The position numbers and the translations under genes were made by a program. Of a stretch of 64,000 nucleotides of DNA, positions 26,801 to 35,660 are shown in pieces (position 1 is the stretch's first letter; each line of letters begins with the position of its first letter). Source of the stretch: Mariniflexile litorale. Its GTDB lineage: Bacteria > Bacteroidota > Bacteroidia > Flavobacteriales > Flavobacteriaceae. Location: NCBI RefSeq assembly GCF_031128465.2, contig NZ_CP155618.1, forward strand, positions 3,896,501 through 3,960,500, written 5' to 3'. The notes under the pieces are model-generated. The model was not told the origin of the DNA. It saw only the letters and a program-made list of their open reading frames with translations, and did no database searches.

Positions 26801-27396
26801 GTCCAACTTCTACCTTCATCATCGCTATACTCCATAAAAGTATTATCTCGGGATCTTATCATTCTAAAAGAACCATCAGGCAAGTTTATGCCATATAAGT
26901 ACATGTCATCAGCATCATCATTATAATTGTTTTTATTGTCTAATAAAGTCCATTGTGTATTAGATGTGTTGTTCTCATCCCTATCTACACGATATAAATG
27001 TCCAGCATAGGAAATCACATAAAGAACGTCATTTTCTTTATCATATAAAGAACCATCTACACGATAACCATAACCTGTGTAAATACTGCTATCATTTGTT
27101 AGAAATTTGACATCAGACCAGCTGCCCGTTACTAAACCATCTGCATAACTTGCATTTGTTGTTGCATTCATTTTTAGGTTCCCTTTTAAACTTGCCACTT
27201 TAGCATAATTTTCATTTAGTAACATCTCTTCTGGAGAAATATTTCCTTCGGGATGTTCTTCTGGATCATGGGAATAGGCTTCCGATGCATCCGAATGGTT
27301 AGTCTGAAATGTTTTTAAAGAAAATATTATTGTCGTAGTAATAATTACAAATAATGCAAGAATTGAAATTTGAGTAGTTGATTTTTTCATTTTCAA
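23881..27396 (-). CDS. Large T9SS-exported protein: sortilin/BNR-like propeller, FN3, F5/8C, FN3, sorting tail
   Basis: The 1171-residue protein starts with a signal sequence (about 5-30). Residues 80-770 form a BNR/VPS10-like beta-propeller, with recurring Asp-box-like pieces such as SDDEGRSWT, SSDGGVNWT, SEDGGQTFA and STDGGQTFV. An FN3 domain (about 775-865), an F5/8 type C (discoidin) carbohydrate-binding domain (about 870-1005), a second FN3 (about 1008-1090) and a type A T9SS sorting domain (IVIFPNPFQDKVKF to the C-terminal KIIKK) follow. It is probably a surface or secreted glycan-binding protein or glycoside hydrolase/lyase. No catalytic signature was identified. Confidence 0.82.
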   Translation of the reverse strand: MKMKKSTTQISILALFVIITTTIIFSLKTFQTNHSDASEAYSHDPEEHPEGNISPEEMLLNENYAKVASLKGNLKMNATTNASYADGLVTGSWSDVKFLTNDSSIYTGYGYRVDGSLYDKENDVLYVISYAGHLYRVDRDENNTSNTQWTLLDNKNNYNDDADDMYLYGINLPDGSFRMIRSRDNTFMEYSDDEGRSWTNSNVKYQWSSQDVGVAKTASGVDRIATFASIDNITRKPHFSTDGITYTASSLSFLRNDFTGHIVKPLKSENIYLFMHNGSTKNISIYKLGPNDADYQLVQSPNFVFTHFGNVMGTVINGVTHFTIAGNKHVYYSSDGGVNWTTKTTDSGNNAMRTMHPTQPNILFSGDTDIRMSRDFGVTHEGFSNRQGWDVQHQRMYEKADGSIFHVVGNDFGVFMSYTPEDKFSYIQLNNTAPTHMAYDAGHSENYNKSFTATQDRGARDFPLSATSTGSGEIRSTDAFRATVADDGASVWTWLYFGTLYHRDFAMPSPTTTDLNFTGSWWSAPLIASTVKNEDAVYVAAGAKLRKFTYNPSSKSIIKTDHYFDFGTETGSEITGLGFSPINPDLWYVSAKNGDFLYSEDGGQTFAHTTTNKDLLPKANTTVWGNWTKNQHVIKASAIDEKTVYYAGVGNKFSISTDGGQTFVDHSTGLNVFQIREFTLSPDEKFIYAAAGKAGPWVYSVDRDRWYSMVHAYTPTVDFTDVEYLVKTNTVVFSTYGSGVLKFKIDHEAPEILAPTNLNVINNDGDIELDWHDASNNETGFVLERSVEGEFIELAMLPANTTSYTDISFPDKSIARYRVKAINGSAESFYSNYVIIKYDSNEEAKKKWELVSVDSQELNKDGEAVQAFDNDANSMWHTQWFEANPLTTYPHELVIDMNETPLFSGFSYLPRQDGNLNGMIKDYEFYVSDDQSNWVLVAQGSWLATKDRKDVVFSNEISGRYLKLVALSEVNGNRHASCAEISIFSEIPAPAAPQFIQGGRLSNSEIQLRWLDLSQNEKGFKIEQLINGSYVSLAQTNSNITSYNLTNTDLNSWHRFRVTAFNDVGSASSKVLIIKGSGEDLLSMEGKLKKNDDEIVIFPNPFQDKVKFKINNNSKNYTNWFLFDSKGSLIEKGDVKEFEKEGISTKGLKSGIYFIKFKGKTENITRKIIKK

Positions 27397-27685
27397 ATTG
27401 GTATTAGTTAATACAAACTTAATTAAGAAGAAAAACTAGGAAGGGCACAAATCAGCAAAATAAGAGTTATAAAATGGCCAAATCGTTAAAAAAGCAGTTA
27501 TAATTTAAAATAAGAGCATTAACAAATAGATAAACTTAAGATTTTATGTATTTAAATTAAAGATAAGACAATGAGTGCTTTAGCTAAATAGTTTACAATT
27601 CTGTTAATAACCCCGTTAACAACTATAAATGTTTCAAACATGTTTAAGTTTTAATATTCAATAATTTTAATAAAAACTCTCAACC

Positions 27686-28105
27686 ATGAATACACGACAA
27701 CATAACTTAAAAAACATGCGTCCTGAAATTACAAGTGCAACCATTCACGACGCTATGAGTAATGACGAACGTTTCCAAAATTTAATACTGCGCCCTATCA
27801 TAAAGTTGCAAAATGATTTGTTTATTGAAGTTTTTAAAAACTATATTGTCAAGCATAAATTAATGTTTTACAATTTGCCAATAGAAAAGCGTTTAGAATA
27901 TATTGAAAGTGCTTTGAATAAAGATGTGAAATTTCGTAACTCATTAAAAGGTATGATAATAGGTTTATTTACTGTTGAAGAATATGCCATTTATATCCAG
28001 AATTCTTCGGCTATAAACAAACGTATGATGCAAATTGTAAAAGAACGATTAATTAGTAACGTGCAGCTATTTAATCAACCCGAAGAAGTGCTTAAAGCGG
28101 TATAA
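27686..28105 (+). CDS. Conserved flavobacterial hypothetical protein
   Basis: The 139-residue helical protein has no signal peptide or membrane segment. It contains FQNLILRPIIKLQNDLFIEVFKNYI and KGMIIGLFTVEEYAIYIQNSSAINKRM. I recall similar proteins in flavobacteria being mislabelled glyoxalase; no metal-binding motif of that family is present. It precedes the Gre-like gene by 8 bp and is likely cotranscribed. The 289-bp upstream spacer shows no other feature. Confidence 0.6.
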   Translation: MNTRQHNLKNMRPEITSATIHDAMSNDERFQNLILRPIIKLQNDLFIEVFKNYIVKHKLMFYNLPIEKRLEYIESALNKDVKFRNSLKGMIIGLFTVEEYAIYIQNSSAINKRMMQIVKERLISNVQLFNQPEEVLKAV

Positions 28106-28113
28106 AGAACTTA

Positions 28114-28560
28114 ATGACAACAAAACAGAAACTATTGCAAATTTGTAACAACCATGTAGATAAACGCATAAATGATTACAAAGAAGAAGTTAATTTAATA
28201 AAAGAATCTATAGCCAGTAACGATAAAGGTAATTCGGAAGGTGACGATTCAGGCAACGGTAAATTATTAAATGACTTAGAAAAAAACATGACTTACTTAA
28301 ATGATGCCAAAAAAACCAAAGAGTATCTAAGTAATATAAAAACAAATATAGACAGTAAAGAAGCTGTCCTAGGCAGTATTGTAAAAACAAATATGATGAG
28401 TTTTTACATCTCAACCAGTATTGGTAAAATAGAACTTGATGATGCTGTTTTTTACGCTATTTCGGTAAACTCGCCTATTGGGCAGTTGTTAATTAATAAA
28501 CCGATACATACTAGTTTTGAGTTTAACCAAAACAAGTATACTATTACAGAAATTATATAA
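28114..28560 (+). CDS. GreA/GreB-like transcription factor homologue
   Basis: The 148-residue protein has an N-terminal helical region (about 5-80) that could form the coiled coil and a C-terminal domain (about 85-148) with VLGSIVKTNMMSFYIS, then ISVNSPIGQLLINKPIHTSFEFNQNKYTITEI. The SPIGxxLxxK segment is the hallmark of the Gre C-terminal FKBP-like domain. The acidic tip residues of true GreA are not obvious, so it may bind RNA polymerase without cleavage stimulation. Its 3' end overlaps the convergent DUF2461 gene by 8 bp. Confidence 0.72.
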   Translation: MTTKQKLLQICNNHVDKRINDYKEEVNLIKESIASNDKGNSEGDDSGNGKLLNDLEKNMTYLNDAKKTKEYLSNIKTNIDSKEAVLGSIVKTNMMSFYISTSIGKIELDDAVFYAISVNSPIGQLLINKPIHTSFEFNQNKYTITEII

Positions 28561-29230
28561 GAGACTCCCCATTCAAATTGGTAGTAAGTACATCGCTCAT
28601 ATAATTAAAATATGGGCGAATACCTTTAAACGATTGGTTTACATCATCAAAAAAAGCATCACTTAACACTTGAGAGTCTGTATATTTTTTAACAAAAATG
28701 TATTGTTTCTTTTTTATTAAATCGATGGATTTATGGTCTTTACTAAAACCCTTGGGAGCCGTTTTTACTTCATCGCCTACAAAACCTCCCCAAACACTTT
28801 TAAATTTTTCATTTTTTAAAATGGCTCGTATTTCTGTAGCGTCCATTTCAAACTCTTTTCGAATGCGTAATAAATCGGCTGGAGCAGGTTCCCAAAATCC
28901 AGTGGCAATAAAACTTTCATCATTGGGTTGAATATGCAAATAATAACCGCCCCTTAATTTTGGTTTTGTTCTGTGGAATGAACCACCAAAATGTGTTTTA
29001 TAAGGTAACTTGTTTTTTGAAAAACGCACATCACGATAAATACGAAACATTTTCAGCTTATCGATTTCATCATGTTCATTTAGAGCTGTTAAAACCGAAT
29101 TATAAAAAGCTTTAACATCCTTTTCTATTTTTTTGAATTCAGACTTATGCTCATTAAACCAATCTCTATCATTGTTTTTTTCTAATATTTTGAAAAAGTC
29201 TAAGGCTTCTTTTTTAATTTTCGGATTCAT
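28553..29230 (-). CDS. DUF2461 family protein
   Basis: The 225-residue protein shows the DUF2461 (TIGR02453-like) pattern: FFKILEKNNDRDWFNEHK, KMFRIYRDVRFSKNKLPYKTHFGG and GGYYLHIQPNDESFIATGFW. Function is unknown. It is transcribed toward the Gre-like gene, sharing 8 bp at the 3' ends. Confidence 0.88.
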   Translation of the reverse strand: MNPKIKKEALDFFKILEKNNDRDWFNEHKSEFKKIEKDVKAFYNSVLTALNEHDEIDKLKMFRIYRDVRFSKNKLPYKTHFGGSFHRTKPKLRGGYYLHIQPNDESFIATGFWEPAPADLLRIRKEFEMDATEIRAILKNEKFKSVWGGFVGDEVKTAPKGFSKDHKSIDLIKKKQYIFVKKYTDSQVLSDAFFDDVNQSFKGIRPYFNYMSDVLTTNLNGESLI

Positions 29231-29264
29231 TATATCTATTTTAAATTACAATGCCTCTAAAATA

Positions 29265-29293
29265 CAAAAAAGTCCTGTTTTAACAGGACTTTT
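29265..29293 (-). terminator. Terminator downstream of the 183-residue secreted protein gene
   Basis: AAAAGTCCTG and CAGGACTTTT form a perfect stem with a TTTTAA loop. It lies 31 bp after the stop of the gene at 29324-29875 and before the start of DUF2461. Confidence 0.82.
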
Positions 29294-29323
29294 AAGACAT
29301 TAAGTAATTACCTCTCACATTAA

Positions 29324-29875
29324 TTACTTCTGTACTAAAATAAATTCTTGACTCGTTACGGTTCTGGTATTTTTATCATAATACTCTATGGTAAAACTTC
29401 CATCTTCATTAAAATATCCAATTCCCGTATCATTTCCATTCTGAAATAAATAATGGTTTTCTCTATTGAATTTAACAATATTACCATAGGCTCCTGGTAT
29501 TTCATTACTTGTATTTAATACAGAAAAACCATTGTCTACTTTTTGGAAACCATATTGTTTACCTTCAAATTCGTAATACATAGTTTCTTTTTTAGAATCA
29601 TAGGAATCTCCCATATCATCATCAACTTCAATAGTTTTCTTGATTTTTACAGGACTGTCTACAACGTCTTTATCTCTTTTGTTTTCATCCTTTTGGGCGA
29701 ATTCAATATCTTGTTCTTCTCTAGTGGTTACTTTAATTTTTTTCTCTACTATTCCAGATCCATTATTAGTCTTCACCGTTTTTACTGTAGACTCTTCTGA
29801 TATATTTTTAGGCTTTTCCTGTGCCCAAATACTAGTAGCAAACAAGAACGCAAAGGCATAAATTATATTGTTCAT
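29324..29875 (-). CDS. Secreted hypothetical protein
   Basis: The 183-residue protein has a signal peptide (1-18, ending SIWAQ), a highly charged low-complexity middle (about 25-95) and a C-terminal half with repeated strand-turn units (EFEGKQYGFQKVDNGF, YFNEDGSFTIEYYDKNTR). I recognise no domain. It is a monocistronic unit with its own terminator, probably periplasmic. Confidence 0.55.
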   Translation of the reverse strand: MNNIIYAFAFLFATSIWAQEKPKNISEESTVKTVKTNNGSGIVEKKIKVTTREEQDIEFAQKDENKRDKDVVDSPVKIKKTIEVDDDMGDSYDSKKETMYYEFEGKQYGFQKVDNGFSVLNTSNEIPGAYGNIVKFNRENHYLFQNGNDTGIGYFNEDGSFTIEYYDKNTRTVTSQEFILVQK

Positions 29876-29968
29876 TTTTTTAGTTTTTAATTGTTAATTG
29901 CTTTATTATTTTTATAAATAAATAGCTATTTATTAGTTACTTAACTTAATTATTTCATGTATTTGGGT

Positions 29969-30133
29969 TTAACTTCTTTTTATCCCACCTCGCATTAATG
30001 ATAATATAAAAAGTACAAGGAAGAAGAAGAAAAATATCTTAGCTAAACCAGCTGATGCTCCTGCTATACCTGAAAACCCTAACACTCCTGCAATTAATGC
30101 TATAACTATAAATGTGATTGTCCATCGTAACAT
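29969..30133 (-). CDS. DUF1328 family small membrane protein
   Basis: A 55-codon frame from ATG at 30133 encodes a 54-residue protein of two membrane helices: [20 protein letters not shown], then a [20 protein letters not shown] segment and a basic end (RGGIKRS). The W-x-x-x-[15 protein letters not shown] and FLVLFILSL pattern is characteristic of DUF1328 (YtjA-like) proteins. They are often stress-induced; function is unknown. It lies upstream of the 183-residue gene on the same strand. Confidence 0.85.
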   Translation of the reverse strand: MLRWTITFIVIALIAGVLGFSGIAGASAGLAKIFFFFFLVLFILSLMRGGIKRS

Positions 30134-30334
30134 AATTTTGAGTTTTAATGATTTATAATTAATTTTTGAAGATTTAACTTCTGGTACAAAGGTGCGGCTT
30201 CATAGAACATTACGTGTTACATGTTTTTTATTATAAATTGTATAATTCACACGAATCTATTATCAAAATACTGATAATCAATAATTTAAAAAAAAAGTAA
30301 CTAAGGAATAATAAAATAATAATTTGAAGATGGG

Positions 30335-31111
30335 TTAAGAAAACTCTATGCTATTAAGAATCAAGCCAGAAGCTGGAGCAATATAGGTCATTTTAATAAA
30401 ACAGTCTTGCTCTAAACTTTTAGAAATGGTTTCTAAACTTAGTTTTCCTTTGCCTAAATCAATAAGTGCCCCCATCATGAGTCTTATTTGATTACGCATA
30501 AACCCTTTACCTCGAACACGAAGTATGTATGTTTTTTCGGGGAAGTAATTAGCGGTGTATAAGGTGTTTTCAACGAGTTCGCAGGTTATAATGTCTCGAT
30601 TGTAAATACCATTATCGGTAGGTTTGAAACAATACGATTTAAAATAATGGGAGCCTTCAAAAAGCTTAGCCCCTTGTTTCATTAAATCAATATCTAAATC
30701 ATCCAGAATGGTAGTCATGATAGGCGCACAAAATGGATGGCATTTTTCACCATACGTGAATAAATAAAGATATTCTTTAATTTTTGAATGGTTGATGATA
30801 TTGAATGTGTCATCCACTTCTCGAATACCCGTTGCTCGAATGTCTTGTGGTAAATTATAGTTAAACAGACTTAAGAATGCATCTTGGTCTTCCAGTGGTT
30901 CTTCTAAAAACAATTCAAAAGCAGCACATTCGGCCGATACCATGGCATCCGTTCTACCTGAACTTAAGCTTTTAAAATATTTATCTTCTAATATATAATT
31001 CAACGTTCTATCCACCATCAAATGCAAGGTTTTCACCTGGGGTTGTTTTTGCCAGCCATGAAAACGATAGCCTAAATATTGAAGGGTTATAACGTAGAAA
31101 AACTTTTTCAA
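30335..31111 (-). CDS. truA: tRNA pseudouridine synthase TruA-like
   Basis: The 258-residue protein has YLGYRFHGWQKQP, the catalytic Asp motif SGRTDAMVSA (family consensus GRTDxGVHA) and RVRGKGFMRNQIRLMMGAL near the end. TruA modifies U38-U40 of tRNAs. The replacement of the usual GVHA by MVSA suggests a Bacteroidota paralogue rather than the canonical TruA. It follows hisIE by 14 bp and may be read through from the his operon. Confidence 0.82.
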   Translation of the reverse strand: MKKFFYVITLQYLGYRFHGWQKQPQVKTLHLMVDRTLNYILEDKYFKSLSSGRTDAMVSAECAAFELFLEEPLEDQDAFLSLFNYNLPQDIRATGIREVDDTFNIINHSKIKEYLYLFTYGEKCHPFCAPIMTTILDDLDIDLMKQGAKLFEGSHYFKSYCFKPTDNGIYNRDIITCELVENTLYTANYFPEKTYILRVRGKGFMRNQIRLMMGALIDLGKGKLSLETISKSLEQDCFIKMTYIAPASGLILNSIEFS

Positions 31112-31125
31112 AAATATAAATGAAT

Positions 31126-31719
31126 TTATTTATGTCTGCTTTTCAATTCAGCTTCAATATCCTTTAAACTAAATCCTTTTGCCTGTAATAACATTAAATA
31201 ATGAAACAATAAATCTCCAGATTCGTAAAGAAATAGTTCATCATTGGTATCCATAGCTTCAATAACTGTTTCAACGGCCTCCTCGCCTACTTTTTGCGCT
31301 ATTTTATTAATACCTTTTGAAAACAAACTCGCTACATACGATTTACTTGTGTCTTTGTTTGCCACACGTTCGGCTATCACATTCTCTAAAGTTGAAAAGA
31401 AACCATAATTCGAGTTGTTTTCTTCGCTCCAGCAAGTATCCGTTCCTTTATGGCATGTGGGGCCTACAGGATTTACCTGAATAAGCAACGTGTCATTGTC
31501 ACAATCGTTTTTTATAGAAACAAGATTTAAAAAATGGCCACTTTCTTCACCTTTGGTCCATAATCGTTGCTTACTTCTACTAAAAAAAGTAACTTGTTTA
31601 GTTTCTACTGTTTTTTGGTAAGCTTCATCATTCATATAGCCCAACATCAACACGTTCTTTGTTGTAGCATCTTGAATAATGGCAGGAACTAATCCGTTTG
31701 TATCGTATTTAATAGTCAT
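31126..31719 (-). CDS. hisI: Bifunctional phosphoribosyl-AMP cyclohydrolase / phosphoribosyl-ATP pyrophosphatase
   Basis: The fused HisI-HisE enzyme catalyses histidine steps 3 and 2. The HisI half (about 1-100) has zinc ligands in NDCDNDTLLIQV and PTCHKGTDTCW; the HisE half (about 110-197) has KVGEEAVETVIEA. I start at ATG 31719 (MTIKYDTNGLVPAII); the alternative ATG at 31731 lies inside a repetitive palindrome. It is the last his gene in the operon. Confidence 0.94.
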   Translation of the reverse strand: MTIKYDTNGLVPAIIQDATTKNVLMLGYMNDEAYQKTVETKQVTFFSRSKQRLWTKGEESGHFLNLVSIKNDCDNDTLLIQVNPVGPTCHKGTDTCWSEENNSNYGFFSTLENVIAERVANKDTSKSYVASLFSKGINKIAQKVGEEAVETVIEAMDTNDELFLYESGDLLFHYLMLLQAKGFSLKDIEAELKSRHK

Positions 31720-31727
31720 AATTTTTA

Positions 31728-31752
31728 TCATTCCTGCGAAGGCAGAAATCTG
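31728..31752. repeat. Short REP-like palindrome between hisF and hisIE
   Basis: TCATTCCTGCGAAGGCAGAAA can fold through CTGC/GCAG arms. It is the inverse of the repeat at 36731-36755. Confidence 0.6.
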
Positions 31753-31797
31753 TTTTAATTTTAAAAGATTACTTCGTCATGCTTCCTCGTCATGAGG

Positions 31798-32553
31798 TTA
31801 CAATCGTACTTCTATATGGTGTTTTTTTAATTCTTTTTTTAAATCTGGAATGGGTATTTCACCAAAATGAAATACACTTGCCGCCAAAGCTGCATCTGCT
31901 TTTCCTTCCTTGAAGGTATCAACAAAATGTTGCACATTGCCAGCACCACCTGAAGCGATTATCGGAATATTTAAAGTTTCAGATAATGTAGCCAAGGCTT
32001 CGTTTGCAAATCCATTTTTAGTACCATCATGATCCATGGAGGTAAACAAAATTTCACCAGCACCTCGGTTTTCTACTTCTTTTGCCCATTCGAATAAATC
32101 GATATCCGTTGGGATGCTTCCGCCTGCCAAATGCACTTTCCAATGACCATCAATTTGTTTTGCATCAATGGCAACCACCACACATTGGCTTCCAAATTTA
32201 TTAGCCAATTCATTTACCAAATCGGGACGTTTTACCGCTGATGAGTTGATAGACACTTTATCGGCTCCACATTTCAAAAGCGCATCTACATGTTCAACAG
32301 ATGAAATACCACCACCAACTGTAAATGGAATGTTTACTTGTTCTGCTACATGCATTACCATATCTAAGGTCGTGGCACGCGCTTCTAAGGTTGCAGAAAT
32401 ATCCAGAAACACCAATTCATCGGCACCAACACTGGCGTATTGTTTAGCAAGTTCTACAGGATCTCCAGCATCGCGTAAATCAACAAAATTCACACCTTTT
32501 ACGGTACGCCCATTTTTAATATCTAAACAAGGAATAATTCTTTTTGTTAACAA
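31798..32553 (-). CDS. hisF: Imidazole glycerol phosphate synthase, cyclase subunit
   Basis: The 251-residue (beta/alpha)8 barrel starts [20 protein letters not shown] with the catalytic Asp11 and has the second Asp in VVVAIDAKQ. It uses ammonia delivered by HisH. HisH and HisF lie in the same operon, separated by hisA. Length and motifs are fully normal. Confidence 0.97.
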   Translation of the reverse strand: MLTKRIIPCLDIKNGRTVKGVNFVDLRDAGDPVELAKQYASVGADELVFLDISATLEARATTLDMVMHVAEQVNIPFTVGGGISSVEHVDALLKCGADKVSINSSAVKRPDLVNELANKFGSQCVVVAIDAKQIDGHWKVHLAGGSIPTDIDLFEWAKEVENRGAGEILFTSMDHDGTKNGFANEALATLSETLNIPIIASGGAGNVQHFVDTFKEGKADAALAASVFHFGEIPIPDLKKELKKHHIEVRL

Positions 32554-32586
32554 AGCTTTTTTTATTTAATTTAATTCTTTTGATGA

Positions 32587-32612
32587 GACACTTCGACAAG
32601 CTCAGTGTGACA
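32587..32612. repeat. Short palindrome between hisA and hisF
   Basis: CACTTCGACAAGCTCAGTG folds through CACT/AGTG arms. The CGACAAGCTCA core is the same as in the larger elements at 16865 and 23708. Confidence 0.55.
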
Positions 32613-32640
32613 TATCGATTCCGTTTAGTTTTGCAACTAA

Positions 32641-33375
32641 CTAAACAAATTTTTCGAGTTGTTTTAAGCTGATTCTGTTTTCATAAATCGCTTTTCCAAT
32701 AATAACGCCTTCACAACCAATCTCTTTTAAAATGGGTAATTCTTCAATGGTTGAAATACCTCCTGAAGCAATCAACTTTATAGATTGTCCATTGCTACTA
32801 TTAGAACATTCTGATATTATTTGTTTATACAAATCAACCGACGGCCCTTCGAGCATACCATCTTTAGAAATATCGGTACAAATAACGTACTGAATACTCT
32901 TTTTTTGATAGGCTTTTATAAAGGGAATGACGTCTTCTTTACTCTGTTCCATCCATCCACTAATAGATACTTTTCCATCATCACTATCAGCTCCTAAAAT
33001 AATTTTGGTGGCACCATATTTTGAAATCCAACCTTCAAAGGTTTCAGGATCTTTAACAGCAATACTCCCCCCTGTTATTTGTTTTGCTCCTGAATTGAAT
33101 GCAATATGCAAATCTTCATTAGTTTTTAAACCTCCACCAAAATCAATTTTCAGATTGGTTTTTGATGAAATTTGTTCTAAAACTTTATAGTTTACAATAT
33201 GCTGTGCTTTAGCTCCATCTAAATCTACTAAATGTAGATATTCAATACCAGAAGCTTCAAACATTTTAGCCACTTCAAGTGGATTTTCATTATAAACTTT
33301 TTTGGTATCGTAATCCCCTTTAGTTAAACGAACACATTTTCCGTCTATAATATCTATGGCTGGTATAATTCTCAT
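32641..33375 (-). CDS. hisA: ProFAR isomerase
   Basis: The 244-residue half-repeat barrel starts [20 protein letters not shown] with the catalytic Asp8 and has the second Asp in [11 protein letters not shown]. It isomerises ProFAR to PRFAR. In the operon it is separated from hisH by a broken S23 gene. Confidence 0.97.
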   Translation of the reverse strand: MRIIPAIDIIDGKCVRLTKGDYDTKKVYNENPLEVAKMFEASGIEYLHLVDLDGAKAQHIVNYKVLEQISSKTNLKIDFGGGLKTNEDLHIAFNSGAKQITGGSIAVKDPETFEGWISKYGATKIILGADSDDGKVSISGWMEQSKEDVIPFIKAYQKKSIQYVICTDISKDGMLEGPSVDLYKQIISECSNSSNGQSIKLIASGGISTIEELPILKEIGCEGVIIGKAIYENRISLKQLEKFV

Positions 33376-33450
33376 TTTTAATATTTAATATTAAAAGTTA
33401 CATATTAGAAGTTACAATCTGTAATAAGATTTGAATTTTCAAACACTAAC

Positions 33451-33806
33451 TTATTTTAAATTATTTCTTTTTGCTGTATTAATTGAAGCAACAGTAATTG
33501 CTAATAGTTCTTTTCCTTCTTTTTGAAGTTTCAGAATTTCATCTGAATGTTCAGAAAGTATTTCTTCAAAAACTTCTAACCCATGTACACTTTCATCTAC
33601 TTCTTCTTCAACTATTTTAGTTTATATATGAAATCACTTGTCGATTTTGCTCTCTGAGAAGCTCGATAATTAGCACCAACAGAACTAGAACTTTTAATTA
33701 ATTGATTGACAAACGCATTATATTCACGAGATTTAGGAACCTTAAAACAAAACTTCCAACAATCTATTCCAAATCGTTTAGTTCTTTCTATCCGTTCATT
33801 TCTCAT
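33451..33806 (-). pseudogene. Frameshifted four-helix-bundle (S23) protein gene in the his operon
   Basis: The first frame (33806-33612) gives 64 residues, with CWKFCFKVPKSREYNAFVNQL, SSSVGANYRASQRAKS and SDFIYKLK. Just after KLK the next frame continues with IVEEEVDESVHGLEVFEE to KELLAITVASINTAKRN. Together they make the roughly 118-residue S23-type four-helix-bundle protein, whose consensus runs FIhKLKIVEKEaDEt. A single A missing in the AAAA run near 33613 explains the break. A sequencing error is possible. Function of the family is unknown; homologues are often mobile, for example in 23S rRNA intervening sequences. Confidence 0.8.
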
Positions 33807-33823
33807 TTTAAAACTTTTAATAT

Positions 33824-34417
33824 CTAACTTTCAACTTCTAACTTTAAAAAATTCTTTAAAATTTGTTCTCCTGCTAAACTACTCTTTTCTGGGTGAAACT
33901 GAACCCCGTAAAAGTTTTTATGTTGTAATGCTGAAGCATAATTAATACTGTAATCGGTGGTTGCAATGGTTTCTGCACAGTGCTCAGCATAATAGCTGTG
34001 TACTAAATACATGTATTCATTTTCTTTGATATCTTTGAATAACCCAGATTTCAAATCTTTGATAACATTCCATCCCATATGCGGCACTTTTACATCGTTA
34101 TCAAAGCGTTTAACCTTCGTTTTAAAAACGCCCAATCCTTTTGTATTTCCCTCTTCAGTAAACTCACAAAGCAATTGCATGCCTAAACAAATACCTAAAA
34201 CAGGCTGTTTTAATTTAGGAATTAATGTGTCTAATCCCGTTTCTTTTAGCATAACCATGGCGGTACTAGCCTCACCTACTCCTGGGAAAATAATTTTATC
34301 GGCAGCTAAAATTTCTTCAGGATTGTTTGATAAAACAGCATCCATACCTAAGCGTTTAAAAGCAAATTGTATGCTTTTAATATTTCCTGCGCCGTAATCA
34401 ATTATTACAATTTTCAA
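33824..34417 (-). CDS. hisH: Imidazole glycerol phosphate synthase, glutaminase subunit
   Basis: The class I glutamine amidotransferase has nucleophile Cys in VLGICLGMQLL and His/Glu in GVQFHPEKSS. I start at TTG 34417 (KIVIIDYGAGNIKS, 197 residues), because this is where the family begins. An in-frame ATG at 34495 would add 26 unrelated residues. It forms the heterodimer with HisF. Confidence 0.9.
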   Translation of the reverse strand: MKIVIIDYGAGNIKSIQFAFKRLGMDAVLSNNPEEILAADKIIFPGVGEASTAMVMLKETGLDTLIPKLKQPVLGICLGMQLLCEFTEEGNTKGLGVFKTKVKRFDNDVKVPHMGWNVIKDLKSGLFKDIKENEYMYLVHSYYAEHCAETIATTDYSINYASALQHKNFYGVQFHPEKSSLAGEQILKNFLKLEVES

Positions 34418-34526
34418 TTTTAATGGTGTTTTTATATTATTATTTTTTTGAAAAGTGTAATAACAAATTTCAAAACTTAATTTCAAACTCCTCAATTTTT
34501 CACTGTTAGAATTTGAGATTTACTTT

Positions 34527-35660
34527 TTATAAAACTCCTTTTGTAGAAGGTAAAAACATCTTGTTTGAGTCTCTTTTAACAGCCATTTTCATAGCTTTTG
34601 CAAAGGCTTTAAAAATACCTTCAATTTTATGGTGTTCATTTGTGCCTTCTGCCTTAATGTTTAAATTACATTTGGCACCATCGGTAAACGATTTAAATAA
34701 GTGATAAAACATTTCGGTTGGCATGTCTCCTATTTTTTCACGTTTAAACTCGGCCTCCCATTCTAACCAGTTTCTACCACCAAAATCGACCGCCACTTGT
34801 GCTAAACAATCGTCCATTGGTAAACAAAAACCGTAACGTTCTATACCTAATTTATTTCCTAATGCTTTGTTGAATAATTCACCTAAAGCAATCATCGTAT
34901 CTTCAATAGTGTGGTGTTCATCAACTTCTAAATCGCCATTAACTTTTATGGTTAAATCCATAGCGCCATGACGCCCAATTTGATCGAGCATATGATCGAA
35001 AAAAGACAAACCGGTATCAATATCATTTTTACCAGAACCATCTAAATTTAGTTTGATGTAAATCTTAGTTTCATTGGTGTTACGTATTATTTCTTCAACT
35101 CGATCTTCCAGTTTTAAGAAGTTATAAATTTCTTCCCAATCGTTACTTTCAAGAGCGATATAAGGATCTAATTCCTCTCGCTTTACGGTAATTTCATTCG
35201 TTCCTAAATGGGTTTCATCATTAATAAAAATCCCTTTAGAACCCAGATTTTTGGCTAACTCAACATCTGTAAGTCTATCACCAATGACGAAAGAATTTTT
35301 TAAATCGTAATGGTTGGTGAAAAATTTAGTTAATAAACCTGTGTTAGGCTTACGAGTTGGCGCATTGTCTTTAGCATACGTTTCGTCAATATAAACCTCT
35401 TTAAAATCAATCCCTTCATTTTTAAATGTATTAAGTACAAAGTTATGAATAGGCCAAAATTTCTCTGAAGGATTATCAGGCGTTCCCAATCCATCTTGAT
35501 TAGTTACCATGACAATTTCATAATCTAATTCTTTGCAAATTTTGCTTAGAAATTGAAATACTTTTGGGTAAAATATTAGTTTTTCAAAAGAATCCACTTG
35601 CTCATCGGCAGGTTCTTTTATTAATGTGCCATCGCGGTCTATAAATAATACTTTTTTCAT
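34527..35660 (-). CDS. hisB: Bifunctional histidinol-phosphatase / imidazoleglycerol-phosphate dehydratase
   Basis: The 377-residue fusion has a HAD phosphatase domain (about 1-165; Asp8 and Asp10 in FIDRDGTL) and a dehydratase domain (about 180-377) with [21 protein letters not shown] and the late histidines of [11 protein letters not shown]. It catalyses steps 6 and 8. It overlaps the end of hisC by 1 bp. Confidence 0.96.
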   Translation of the reverse strand: MKKVLFIDRDGTLIKEPADEQVDSFEKLIFYPKVFQFLSKICKELDYEIVMVTNQDGLGTPDNPSEKFWPIHNFVLNTFKNEGIDFKEVYIDETYAKDNAPTRKPNTGLLTKFFTNHYDLKNSFVIGDRLTDVELAKNLGSKGIFINDETHLGTNEITVKREELDPYIALESNDWEEIYNFLKLEDRVEEIIRNTNETKIYIKLNLDGSGKNDIDTGLSFFDHMLDQIGRHGAMDLTIKVNGDLEVDEHHTIEDTMIALGELFNKALGNKLGIERYGFCLPMDDCLAQVAVDFGGRNWLEWEAEFKREKIGDMPTEMFYHLFKSFTDGAKCNLNIKAEGTNEHHKIEGIFKAFAKAMKMAVKRDSNKMFLPSTKGVL

